Source: Kudoa neothunni (lineage: Eukaryota; Cnidaria). From it: DNA of 64,000 bases. Every line of letters begins with the position of its first letter. Within the stretch, counting starts at the first letter, position 1. This document shows positions 28,201 to 40,139 of the stretch, piece by piece. The notes beneath the pieces were generated by a model, which did no database searches, was not told the origin of the DNA, and saw only the letters and a program-made list of their open reading frames with translations. The translations under genes were made by a program, and so were the position numbers. The stretch is taken from positions 3,472,001 to 3,536,000 of the forward strand of contig OZ199839.1 in NCBI GenBank assembly GCA_964304625.1, read 5' to 3'.

Positions 28201-31200
28201 GGATGATAATATTTAATTTATAGAATAATATTGAACGAAAAAGAATAATTGGTGAGTATAAAACCTAATTTTTGAAAAAAAATAATTCCGTCATATAAAG
28301 TAGTTTCATCATAAGATGTTACGATAAATCAAAAATATACACAAATTTTAAAATTATTCTTGGTTGAAAATTAATATTATAGTAGTTTGAAAAGGAATTT
28401 ATCGTTTAAAGATGAATTTTGGTCAGATCCAAACGTATGCCGCGTTAAAATGCAAACCTGTCGAGTTCAATTGCAAGCGCGCCGAGTTTAATCGAGAAAC
28501 CCTATATTATTAGGCTACACCTCTAAAAGATAAATGAGGCATAAAAAAGGATACTGATAATAGTTTTATAGCTGTTAAAAACTTATTCCTGAAAACATTT
28601 TAAGACTTTTTCTCGAATTCCTATTGAGTTTAATAGTCCTGAATAATATAATTCCTTAAAAATTCGAAAGTACGTCACAAATCCATAATGCAAAAATTCT
28701 CTCTATTTAATTTTGATGTTATTTGATTTACTCCTTGTCATTCAAATTTTACCCCCGGTTGAGAACCCCTGCTCTACGGACTTTGGGGTCTTTTGGACCC
28801 CAAACCGTAATGAATTTACCCAGCATTACGTATGTAATAATCAGAAATTAGTAAAATTCTATATAATCTCCTAACTTACAATATTGTTCATTGCCTGAAA
28901 ATTTTAATCAGAGTTAATAAAAATTAGGTGTAGAAAAAAATTATCCTCAAGTACTTTTGGGGTCCTATGGACCCCAAGACGTTTTATGGTCAATATGCTT
29001 TAAAAATAAATAAAAATGTAGCTATACGAGTATTATTTAATTTAGTCACACAGGGATATAGAAATATGTAATATAATTAATAAATTAATGTTTATTTCTC
29101 GTAAGGATTTTATTATTCGCACGTGACCGTTATTTAAAAAAATATGATAAAGTTTCATTTACACATAAAGAATAAATTTAGAGAATCATATAAAGCAAAT
29201 ATAATCCATTTGAATAACTTTAATTAAATTCAGCCCTCTTAGAAATGAAATCTTCCAAAAAATTGATATATTTGATTATTTATCCACAAATCACGTCTGT
29301 GAAAAAGATGAAGGCGATCTAACATTCTTTTAACGTGCTGAATACAATATGAAGTAAGGGCAAGCGGGTTTTTCATTATATTTGTTGCACCCATTCTGGA
29401 TATTATCGGTTTACTGAAACTCCACATAATACCACTTTTACTGATTATTGGGTCTTCAGTATTTCTACATTCTACCCATTCAATGAACGTTTCAGATGAT
29501 GCCTGTAGGTTTCTTCTAATTTACTTCTCAAAGACTGAAATTTATCAAGACATTCATTAGTTTCACTCATTTTTTGTGCAGGTAAAGCGGGTCCGCGTGG
29601 GATTATTTAAGCAGAAGTAACAATAAGATCTTGAACAATAATTTAAAATATTACTCATTATGTTGAATTACTTGAATTTCTTATTTATCAAAAATTTAGT
29701 CGACAGAAATTTTTTAAACTAAATAAAATAATATATCTACATTTATTAATTTAATCCTTCAAATAAAAAACTGGGGTCTCTTGTACCCCCAAAGTCCTTG
29801 GAGGGTGGTCGTTTTTGCTGACCTTAGAAGGGGTTAAAGAGCATATTCGATATTTGTTAGGATGATATTCCGGAAGTATTATATCATTCTTCAATATTTA
29901 TTTTAATGAATTTAATTTTATTGCCCATTAATCTAATTGCTAAATTTCTTTAAAAAATATGTCCAAAAAAATCCCGTGGAAAACATATTCGCGTGATACA
30001 AATTGTGGGACTCCTTTAACGTTATTTTTTAAATCAAAATTTTTCAATAATGTATCTTAAGAAATAGTATATAAAAATATATTTAAACCTTAAATTAAGT
30101 AAAATATTCACAAAAGAAACACAAAGAAAAGTATTTCTATACAGTGTGACTCTTTAAAAAACGTTAGCTTTATTTATAAGACTCATCAAGCGAATTATTT
30201 CCACTCAATGTGACTGCAAAAAATGCTTACTTTACATAAAATTACTTTCATTTTAATAAAAAATTTAATCCACCCCATGAACTAAAACTAAACCACGCAT
30301 TAAAAATTCTACTTCAAGAACACAAATTAGTCGATGCAATAAGTAAAATTAACATTCATTACACACGCCACGAATTTAAACAAATATTAAGAAACTAAAA
30401 AACTGGATAGTTCTTAGAAAATTGGATTTAATTCTAGAGATGGGTTAAATGAGGTTTGGATTTGAAACACCCCACCAATAAACATCGATAGATTCTATTA
30501 TGAATAAAAAACAATTTAAAGTACTTTGAGAGCAATATTGTAAATTTTTAGGGAGACGCCTGAAGTGATATCTTCATAATATTCCATATTAGCTGCACAC
30601 ACAAAAACCTACGTATACATCGATATACATTAAATTTGGGCAGTAATGATAAACCTCATGTGTGATATTCGGATCTTGTCTAGCTCTGGTGAAAATCGCT
30701 CGTGCTTCATTAATGCCATATACCGCTTTGCAATGTTTCATATAGTTGATATAGACCTATCACAAAGAGGGTTGTAAATACGAGTGATTGTGTTGATACA
30801 ATTCAACACAAAATCAAAAAGCGATTGATTCTCACCAAAGAATGATCGATATCTGGAATCTTTAGTAGTTTTTCGTAGGTTTGATCAGCCACATCGTTAT
30901 TGTTACAATTCTACGTAGTTGTCAATAGAGACAATTCAACCAAATTAAAGTCAAATCTCAGATTACCCGTTCAAATTCGGCATAAGAAAAATTGACCAAA
31001 TAATCAAAACACATAGGTTTATTCTCAGAAATAGCCATCAGATAAAGTTTACGAGTCTGCTCTTTCAACACATTACCAGCCAGTTTATCCTACACCAATC
31101 GATATCGCACAAAATTCTGACGTCACTGCAACACAATTTTACCCCGGATTCGATTAGTTTCCAACAATAATGCTGCAAATAGTGTAAGGTTTCACACCAT

Positions 31201-32583
31201 GCCATAGGATGGAAATAGAAGTTCATTAGATAACGCTCGGCCACATAAACAACTATCGATTCGAATCCGAATCCAAATCAATCAAATTGAGCACACCAAT
31301 TAACTTACTTCGTTTCACCAACAACACTACATCTTCCACACCAAGAGGGTTATTCTTTTCCCAGATAATCCATTGAATCCACAGTGATTTCTACAGAGCA
31401 CAATTATTTTAGTTATAATCGAGGCCACAGAAAGCTAAACATACTTGTTTCTGCTCGCTAGGAGTATTTTTGGGAGGGGTTGGAATGGTATTTCGTAGCA
31501 GACCTTTATTCATCGAAGAACAGTCCTAAATAATCATTATTTTGCATTTAACATGTGTAATATGTGATACCTTAGCAACTCTCTTGCTATTGGAGAAATC
31601 TTTGATTTTTTCACCGAGCACCTTGTCACTATTGAGGCGAGATACACACTGTTCAAAAGCGCTATACTCTTTCCAAAGAGCATCCAAATTGATCATTGGA
31701 ATTTGAAGAGCTTCCTTTTAATAGTTTAATTTTATTTTTAAAAATCCACTCGACTAATATAAATCTAGCTTACATGATACAATTCGCGCAACTCTTTCAC
31801 ATTTAATATTTCGTTAAACGAGCCCTGATCAACGCTATATAAAATCACGCAATGTTTCATATTCCAATCATATTTGTATGCAGTTAAAAATACTTTGATT
31901 TCAAATGATTAATATAATCACACCACAACTATACAACAGTTTATTATAGAATTTTTATGAATATTTTAAGCATTACTTTACATGCGTTGTAATCCAGCCC
32001 AGTTAACATTATTACTGTTTGGTAGCCTCTTTTGATGTGATCACTACAATCAAACGCGACCAATCAAATTTTATTAATACTGAAAAAATTACAAATAATC
32101 TTGCGATCCATTAAACTTTCTTTTCAAATAACTCATATACAATTCACACAATTCGACATCCCTTATAGTATTCATATATTGTTGGAATAACTATACGAAA
32201 CATTAGTTTATGATGGTTTTTATTTGCATAATTAAAAAATCCACTACGTTCTCAAGGTGTTCGGAGTAGGTTTCACTGTTCATTTCTTTTTTCACATAGA
32301 TCTTAAGAAATGTGGCGCATGTTGGGAATTGTTTCATTGCTCTCTCGAAAAATGGTCTCGATTCTTCGATCGGTCTCATCTTGATGATCACATTAGCAAA
32401 TGTAAATCTACAGTATGATACTTCCGCTTCTTTCACCAACAGTATCCAACAACTAACTTCAAAAGGATCCACATTGTTGATACATTCCTCGGCTATTCTG
32501 CCTTTTTCGGTATTACTCCAATAGGGGTTTAATGTGTTCAATGTATTTGGTGTATGAACATCTTTTCGATTCATATCTTCCAT
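25210..32583 (-). CDS. CSTF3: Cleavage stimulation factor subunit 3 (CstF-77)
   Basis: Scaffold of the CstF complex that binds downstream of poly(A) signals and drives pre-mRNA 3' cleavage in the nucleus. It is built of HAT repeats. From the ATG at 32583 (minus), exons include 32583-32422, 32379-32248, 32190-32117, 32043-31977, 31928-31894, 31834-31774 and one from 31714, with introns of 42-73 bp. Landmarks are WILLVKEAE...FFERAMKQFP, LWCDYINHLKS, PMINLDALWKEY, WIIWEKNNPLGVED, VYINYMKHC and ANMEYYEDI. Exon 30525 then joins 26346 across a 4,178-bp intron holding nested transposons, continuing FGKNQQFIESFLFHLTQL and LIFERIL. The C-terminal hinge reads QMRPFKPIHSSSRPP and VPGGLFDAQP, and the end SDVYQARLNKKLAQ matches the family's D(I/V)Y.AR tail. 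Exon limits at 25800-26040 are approximate. No broken frames. Confidence 0.93.
26554..26577. repeat. (TTAA)6 microsatellite
   Basis: Six perfect copies of TTAA in the large CSTF3 intron, near its 3' end. TTAA is also the piggyBac target site, so this run is a potential landing site; no element is inserted in it. Confidence 0.9.
27264..29833. mobile_element. piggyBac-like element in CSTF3 intron, split by a hAT
   Basis: TTAA at 27260-27263 and 29834-29837 flank inverted ends CCCTCTAAGG and (minus strand) CCCCTTCTAAGG. Subterminal palindromes occur at 28788-28802 (GGGGTCTTTTGGACCCC), near 28960 and near 29775. A hAT element (27274-28771) is inserted a few bases inside the left end, so the original piggyBac was only about 1.06 kb and probably non-autonomous. 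No convincing transposase remains; a 62-codon minus frame at 29239-29427 is of uncertain meaning. Confidence 0.82.
27274..28771. mobile_element. hAT element nested in piggyBac, 1498 bp
   Basis: Ends are CAGGGGTTCTCAACCGG and, inverted, CAGGGGTTCTCAACCGG, a near-perfect hAT terminal repeat. The 8-bp flanks CTCTAAGG (27266-27273) and CTCTACGG (28772-28779) are the target duplication with one change, and they cut the piggyBac terminal repeat, which proves that the hAT arrived later. No intact transposase was recognised. Confidence 0.92.
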
Positions 32584-32710
32584 AGGTATTGGTTCTATTG
32601 TGGTATTCTATAAAAAAGTGAGAAAGCTCCAGAATTTTAGCTGTGTCCAATACCATCCTGCTTGTAAACCTCACTAAACGTGGTGTGCGCATGCGCAACA
32701 ACCGCAAAAT
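32584..32710. promoter_or_regulatory. Bidirectional promoter between CSTF3 and SR-cyclophilin
   Basis: Only 127 bp separate the start codons of two divergent genes, so both promoters must share this interval. It contains a perfect 12-bp palindrome TGCGCATGCGCA at 32686-32697, identical to the consensus NRF-1 site (YGCGCAYGCGCR), 13 bp before the cyclophilin ATG. CpG-bearing motifs are rare in this AT-rich DNA. NRF-1 typically drives housekeeping genes in animals; binding here is inferred. Confidence 0.8.
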
Positions 32711-34786
32711 ATGAGTGCAAATGCTGACGCCAAAGTTTCACGTCCTCGAGTGTATTTCGATGTGTCAATAAATGAATCACAAGGTATATTCTTCGTTAAG
32801 TGACTATTTATTATTAAGATAAATTCGTTAAATAGTTGGGCGAATAGTTATGGAGCTTTTTAGTGATATCTGCCCAATAACATGTGAGAATTTCCGTGTA
32901 CTTTCAATCGGTAATTATGTATTAATTTGAATAATTATGAATATATTTAAGGGGGTTTCCAAAAGAAAAACCACCAACAACCAGCCACATTTAAAAACAC
33001 CGTTTTTCATCGTGTTATCAAGGATTTTATGATTCAAGGAGGTGACATTGAAAATCATGATGGCACAGGAGGCTTTTCTATATATGGTGATTGCTTCGAT
33101 GGTATACTTTTTTTTTAATTTTGGAACGTGATATAAATGAAATAAATAATAGACGAAACCTTCCAACTCAAACATGATAAACCATTTCTTTTGTCAATGG
33201 CAAACAAAGGGCCGAACACTAATGCATCTCAATTTTTTATGTAAATTAGTTGTTTAATATTCTACTCACACCTCTTTCTAGAACTACCAATCTTGCTCCT
33301 CATCTGGACAAGTATTTTTTTGTTGTAGTGTTAAATTGATTTAGTGGTTTAGTGTACATGTGGTTTTTGGACATGTTATCAAAGGAAAAGAAATTGTCAT
33401 GTTGATCGAAAATCAAGAGGTTAATCCAGAAGATTTCAAACCACTTGCAACTATTAAAATAATCAACTCGGGAGAACTTATAAAGGTTAGCACTGCGTTA
33501 AATCTAGCCAAAAGTACATTTCGATAGAACTGTGGTTGTGATTTATATTGTGTGGTTTGTTAGACAAACTTTCGCAACAACCACCATCCGAAGAAAGTTC
33601 TGATCGAGATATTTCAAGCGGTAGCAGTGTGGAAGAGATTGAATCGGATGGTGAAACAATAGCTACCAGAGAACTTAGCGCGGAAGAAAAAGCCAAATTA
33701 ACTGAACAAATTTATAAGTGATTATATGTTGTTTGGTTACAACAGCTTTTTCATTCTTCCTATAGGGAAAAACTTAGACTTATCGCCAAAAAAATGAATG
33801 TCCCTATTGAAGCTATGGGATTGTTACCATTGGATATCAATGAAATCCCGAAAATACCTAAAAACCCCCTGCAACGTGATGTTTCCTATCATCGCACTCA
33901 CTACAATCACAAACTCTACACTGATTCAGGCTGCACAGTATTTTTTCTAATTTTCGTTATGCAAAATAGTATAACATTTATTTTAATATATATTTGTTAG
34001 AGCGGTTGATTAATTTTAATCTATTCACTATAATTATAATAATTAACCACACGTATTAACTATTATTTGAAATATTATTTATTTAACTTCTGAAAATTAC
34101 TAATTAATTTAATTATTGATGCGAAAAGCCGATTTTTTGGCATTAAATTTTGATTTTTAATTAAAACCTAATGACATCAATTAGGTTACATTTTTATTTC
34201 GGTATTGCTTAGGTGAAAATAATTTTTATGATTAATTTTTTATAAAAAAATTGGAAAATTGTTTCAGTTTTAGAAGTAACTTTGTGCTCCGTAATAAATT
34301 CAAGTCCGAAATCACTGTTCTGTAAATAGGATTTTATAACGTAAATTTTACCATGTTTGAATTTTAAGCAGAAATTGATTTGACGATAAAACTCAAATTT
34401 CACTGGTGAGTAATAATAGTTTGAATGCTGAGAGGTTTATTTATAAGTAAAATCCAATTATTCAAATATAAGCAAGCGATATTTTAAACAATTAATTATG
34501 TATCAGTAAACTTGAGGATTAGGATAATGAAGTGTACAATTTGATTGTAAATTCTTCAAATAATATAGAATCAAACTTTGGATATATGGTATCAAATAAG
34601 ATATCTGAAATGACTCAATATAGATAATATGTGAATTTTCATGGTAAGCATGGACGTTTGTAATTTTTCGTTAAAGATTCAGTCTAAAATCTAATAATTT
34701 TCACAGGAAACTTTACTGTGCATTAATATCATCAATGTATAGATGATAATGTAAGAACCGATATTCTCAAGATTTACAACCTTTGA

Positions 34787-34823
<37 letters not shown>

Positions 34824-37445
34824 ATGAAAAAGTATTATTTTCTTAACAAATAGTAAATTAAGCTAATCATTTGAATTAGAGCATGGTGTTATAACAGTGC
34901 TTCCCAGAGAGTAAGGGGAAGAATGTAAATTAATGGTTTGATGGCGACAAAATTTAATTAAAATTGAGGATAATTTTTGAAAATAAATTATCAATTTTTT
35001 TATATATTAATCGTAAAAATATAATGAATTCATTGTTATTTTTCTTAGTGTAATCAGTTTCAATTTTTTGCTTTTAATATAATGCCCAAATATCGTAAGA
35101 GGCGCGTTTAATTAAAAAAAATTAATGAATGAAACATTTGGATTAATTATCTTCGAAATGAGCCTTACTATTAATACATTGAAAGGTAAAATATAATATT
35201 TATTTCTTGACAAACAATAAGATATTAAATTATATTGTAAAGATAAAATGAAATTATTTTTAGTTAATTTTTGAAACCAATTCTATATTAAACATAAGGC
35301 TGATCAATCCCACAATTTTAAGTGAGTTACGCCTTATCGTACATAGAATGGGTGCCGATTTATGTTTTTCATGAAAAGAAGGTGCAAATTCGATTTGAGC
35401 TGGAAGGCGCTGCGTTAGGATATCCAGAAGGTCTATTATGACCTGTTTCGTACAATTCACATTAACGATTATTTTTTCGTAATTGCAAACAATAAATTTA
35501 AGATAAGAAATTATTTGATGATGAACAAGAAATTAATATAAGCAATAATTTTTTCGCAATGTGTTTAAATCTATCATTAGATTTTATATGGTAACGAGAG
35601 GGCACAATCACTTACTCAAGTCTCAAGTTGGTCACCGTGTTTGTTTTTTGTTGGCTCAATATAGGGTACTAATTTTACAAATGCGCAGTAAATTTGTGGT
35701 CGCAATTTTAAAATGAAACACAGATGCCGAAACTATATAAACATTTGCTCCATGATTAGCTATCTTTCGTTCAACGTTCATTTCCACGCAAGTTTTCCAT
35801 TGAGTATTCCCACTCCTTGCAGTCTTCTCATCGTTGCCTTATTCAAGCAAACATTAAAAAATTTTAATTAATTGCTAATAAACTGCAAAATGGATATAAA
35901 TTTGAAGAATATATTTATATCTAATATAAAAATTCCATTTTGGGTCGGGAATTGGGCATATTCTGCATTTTAAATTCTACTAAGCAAAATATTTTTATCC
36001 ATTTAAGAATAGATTAAATTATAAATTTGTCATAATTTCAAGAATGAGTATGACCAGTGAAAATTAAAAGTATTTTGGGGAATCATAAAAAATAATGAAA
36101 ACTTGCGACAATTAATTTTTATCATTCGGATTAATCCACATTGAACTGAAATGACAATTATTGAGTTCATGTCAATTAACAAATGCGGATACGAATATTC
36201 GATATCGAGTAATGATATAGTTGAATTAATAAAAAATTTTAATACATAAGGGAATGTTAATTAAACTGGTCATTACTCTGAAATTTGTGAACGTTAATCT
36301 TATAATGAAGTCGTGTAATCTAATTTGAAATCTATAAAACCACAATTTTTAAATGATGTGATAACTTTTAATTTCTTTAATAATATCTAAAATTTTAAAA
36401 TTCACACTAAAGTCTTTCCATCAGGAGTAAATTATTTCATACCTGCATACATAGACACACAAAGGATTATGTATACATTAGAATATACATAGATGTTCGT
36501 TATTTGTTTAAAGGCATCATTATTTTATTTTTGAATTATATTTTGACAACTTTTTTTATTTGTTGTTAAGTATTTCCAGCATAATTCCTGTTTTTAAAAT
36601 ATTTAATATTCTAATGAAAATATTTTGTTTGTTGAACAATTACGTTTAATATAGTTTACTTGTTAAATTTATTATTCTGCTTCTATGCTCACCCTAAGTT
36701 AGGCCTTTCAATTTTCGAACTTACCAACACTATATTTCAAGATTAAGCCATAAAATTTTCTTTCAAAAATCTCCACAAATACCTTGTACTTTCTTTTTAG
36801 GTAAAAGAGAATGGTAGAGTCATTAAAGGTCGCGGAAAAATGGTAAGTTCTCCTCTTTTATATCATTCTGTATGTTTTTAGGATTACAAACCTGAAGATA
36901 AACAAATCCAAATCAAACATAAACTGGCCTCATCAAAAAGTAAAAGAGGTCATTCTTCTGGTAGTCCTCGAGAAGATTCAAGACGGAAAGAGACTCTATC
37001 ACCTAATAGTCCCCCAAAAAATTCAAAGCGAAAAAAATCCCCATCTCCTGATAGACCTAAAAAAGCTATTGAGCATCAATCGCCGTCCTCTGACAGTTCT
37101 AGAAGATATGTGAGACGTCGAAGATCGTCCTCCTCTACCAGTCCACAAAAATATCGGAGGCACCAAAGTTCTCCATCTTCGCATAGTTCACAGAAAGATT
37201 CAAAACAAAAAAGATCTACAAACGATTATCGAAGAACCTCAAAACGCCCCAGATCTCTATCTTCTTCTTCGTCGGATAACCGTCGAAAACGTCTGAGATC
37301 TTTGTCGTCGGATGATGAAAGAAGACGTTCAGCCTATCCTAAAGTAACTTGAAAACATTTCGCACGTTTCGTCATTAAAATTTTTTTATTTTAGTCAAAG
37401 CACAAAAGATCTTCTACGGGCAGCTCTATCAGTTCCAGTAGATAG
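32711..37445 (+). CDS. PPIG: SR-type nuclear cyclophilin (PPIG/NKTR-like)
   Basis: A peptidyl-prolyl isomerase with an arginine-serine tail, expected in nuclear speckles with splicing factors. Eleven exons join in frame: 32711-32783, 32836-32910, 32952-33101, 33153-33240, 33282-33311, 33353-33513, 33564-33717, 33766-33937, 36801-36842, 36882-37343 and 37395-37445. Small introns are 39-52 bp; one intron is 2,863 bp. The cyclophilin domain (residues 10-185) keeps the catalytic [14 protein letters not shown] and SQFFITT blocks and GELIK at its end. As in PPIG, His replaces the cyclophilin-A Trp (APHLDNVHVVFG). An acidic Ser-rich linker (EEIESDGE) follows, then an IKGRGKM motif and a long RS/SP-rich tail ending SISSSR. 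It is shorter than human PPIG. The gene is head-to-head with CSTF3, another pre-mRNA processing gene. Confidence 0.92.
34787..34824. repeat. (AAT)n-(ATT)n palindromic microsatellite
   Basis: About six AAT units run straight into about six ATT units, giving a perfect inverted repeat able to form a hairpin. It lies in the large cyclophilin intron. No function is evident. Confidence 0.85.
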
Positions 37446-37698
37446 AAAATACTCTACAGCAAATTGTACTTATAATTAAGACACTATTGTTACGAAAATT
37501 TATGATTATTATATATCCTAATATTCTAGTTTTAATATGTTAATATAAATTATTATTGTTTCAGTTTGCTGTGCTTTTCAGGATGTCTGATCTGGTAGAA
37601 CTATCTGCAGCATTTTTTAGGACAGCCTGCAATACATGACTTTCTAAATTGTTAATAAAATTATAAATAAAATCATCTCAAGAATAACGATTAGATTG

Positions 37699-40139
37699 TT
37701 ACTTGCAATGCATGTAATAGGGGGCGCAGCCAGCAGGCATTCCTTGTATTCCAGACATGTGTGATGCTGCCGAATTGCATGTTCCCATTAAAGCTGCACA
37801 GTCACTAGCAGATATATTAGGTACTGCATTTTGTTGTTGAAGGCAGTTCTTAAACTAAATTAGTTATGCAATGGTTCTAATTATTTTTACAGAATTTTGG
37901 CAGTTGCAATATGGAGTAAGGCGGAACAATCCTGTTGTGCGGTTGGACTCATATTACCCTGAACTTGGGGTCCCTATCAAATATATTTAAATTAAATCAT
38001 CTAAATTGAATTTCGCACTTGAATTAATGGGTAACACTGTGACATCAAGGCTATGCATTGATCAATGTTTGCTGAAGCGGCATTTCCACCAGTAGAGCCA
38101 CCTCCGAATTGCCCTGGCATACAGTTGGACAGGTAGGATTGACATTGTGGCTGAGAGAGTTGGGGAACACACGATGTCGAACCACTATCTGATCCACTAT
38201 TTGGGAAACAATTGCCGAGAAGACTTGCACATTGTTGGGCTATTTGTTGGTTGCCCTAGTGGTCAAAAATTTCGATTGGTTAATTTTTCCCCTATAGAAA
38301 ACTACCGCGTTGGATGGCATACTACGGCAATAACCCATCAAATTTTGACAGTTTACCATTGTTGATGGGCTCTACATGTAACTCAATAATAAAACTTGTT
38401 CAGCAACTACCATTGATGAACTGCAGGAAGAATCCATATAATCAAGACAACCACCAAGCATTGAGCTCAATTGGGTTTGTGATTGCGGGGGAGTCCACGT
38501 ATCGTCACCCATAAAATTCTTTAATACCGTCATATGTGACAGAATATTTGGAAAATAATACGTAATTTTGGCCTGACTGACATCCAAACAGAATAGGTGA
38601 ACAAGATTGTGCCATAGGCATCGTTCCAGCTGCACAGTCGCTACTATAGGCTTGAGGAGCACATTGACCCATGAGAGATGTACATTGTTGCATGTAATTT
38701 TGGTTCATCTGGAATAGAGAAAATTGTAATTAAACTGTAATTGAAACTAAAAATAATTATCATACGACATTGGTTGCGGCTTGTTGACACAAACCCAACA
38801 GGTTGTTGCACATACTGGGAGGTGTCATTGGATTCATCTATTAAAAAAGTGTTTAGTTCAACTCCCACTTTGCGAAATAATTACTGGAACTTGGGATTGG
38901 CCACCCCCACAAGAAGAAATCATGTCCATACAATTTGAGAAATGAGAGTTAACATTGGGAATACATGACAAACCACAGTTCTAAAATAAAATTAATGATT
39001 TTTTTCATCCCTCGATAGTACTCCGCTCTGAGGCATTGGATTGTATGGAGGATTACATTGAGACATCATTTGGTTACATTGTGCCATGTTTCCTAACATA
39101 AAATGAGTTTTATTTGATCATAATCATACCTCCCATCATATTTTGTTGGTTCTGTTGTGAATTCATCATATTATTAGATTGCATAGGATGATTCATCTGC
39201 ATTTGTTGATTTGGATGCATCTGTTGATTAGGATGCATCTGTTGGTTTGGATGCATTTGCTGATTAGGATGCATCTGTTGATTTGGCTGCATCTGTTGAT
39301 TTGGCTGCATTTGCTGATTAGGCTGATTGTGAAGTGTTTGAGATGGTGCTTGTTGGTTATTAGTGGGTTGGGGTGATTGCGGATTTTGTTGAGGAGGTTG
39401 ATTAGGAACGTCTAAGCTTTTTGGTTTGGGTTTCCATTCTTCAATTATTTCACTATTTTTTTCTTCTGGTTCCTATGATAGCGTGAATTAATCTGTTGTT
39501 AACACAGCATTACTATGACTGGTTCCTCATCATTATCAATATTGGAGTCTAAAAATTTTAATTAAAACCAGAACACTCAACAATTAAGATACCATAATAT
39601 TTGATGCTCGGCTGTTTTTTGTGGACCTTTTCCTTTATTTTTTTAACTTTATGTTTACGATTTACCTCTAAAATGTCAAAAAAACCAATTTACCATAATA
39701 AATAACAACATCTACTACTCATACTTTTATTTTTATGTGTGCTATCAACTTTTGTGTGACTTTTCTCTATAATTTTATAGATCGGAAAGGTAAGTCAACA
39801 TTAAGAAACTTACTTGATGCGGAGTCATTTTTAATCAGAGAAACTCTATGATGAGCTGATTTTTCATCCTTGTCTTCAAGTAATATAATTTTTTTGTTTT
39901 TCAGTGTGAGAGCTTTGGTTTTGTTCTTATTTTCATTCTCTAAATTTGATACTAGTGATAAGAAACAATATATTTTAACATTAACAACCAACCTTTTTTT
40001 ACATCTTTTTCATGGTTTTTACTTTCTAAATCAAATATTCATTTTTAGCGCCTTAATCAAATTTCAGAATACCGTCTGCTATCAGCACATCTGTTGCAAC
40101 CAAAAATAATACTAACAAAATCTTACTATATTTCTTCAT
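37699..40139 (-). CDS. Secreted CX6C-motif, hexapeptide-repeat protein (unrecognised)
   Basis: I do not recognise this family. The minus-strand ATG at 40139 begins MKKYSKILLVLFLVATDVLIA, a clear signal peptide. Short exons follow that encode a charged Lys/Glu region (near 39960-39800), an acidic patch, and a Gln/Pro/Asn-rich stretch leading into nine or so tandem (M-H/Q-P-N-Q-Q) hexapeptides at 39190-39320. Downstream exons, separated by introns of about 35-60 bp, carry at least eight copies of a CxxLMxxC-like motif with six residues between cysteines (CNQMMSQC, CMDMISSC, CNNLLGLC, CTSLMGQC, CASLLGNC, CQSYLSNC, CIALMSQC, CAALMGTC). The stop is at 37699-37701. Exon limits in the N-terminal third are uncertain. 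The layout suggests a disulphide-linked matrix, wall or capsule protein. It converges on the cyclophilin gene, 253 bp apart. Confidence 0.75.
39190..39320 (-). repeat. 18-bp coding tandem repeat
   Basis: Tandem 18-bp units (minus strand CAGATGCATCCTAATCAA with variants) encode repeated MHPNQQ or MQPNQQ in the secreted protein at 37699-40139. Adjacent units differ at the CAT/CAG codon. Copy number is likely variable between individuals. Confidence 0.9.

Noticed and set aside
29239-29427. Minus-strand frame as piggyBac transposase
   Set aside because: Located in a piggyBac, but none of the conserved transposase blocks can be read in it.
32380-32421. Segment of CSTF3 as coding
   Set aside because: It is open in frame, but alignment to CstF-77 is better with these 42 bp removed as a GT-AG intron; transcript data would settle it.
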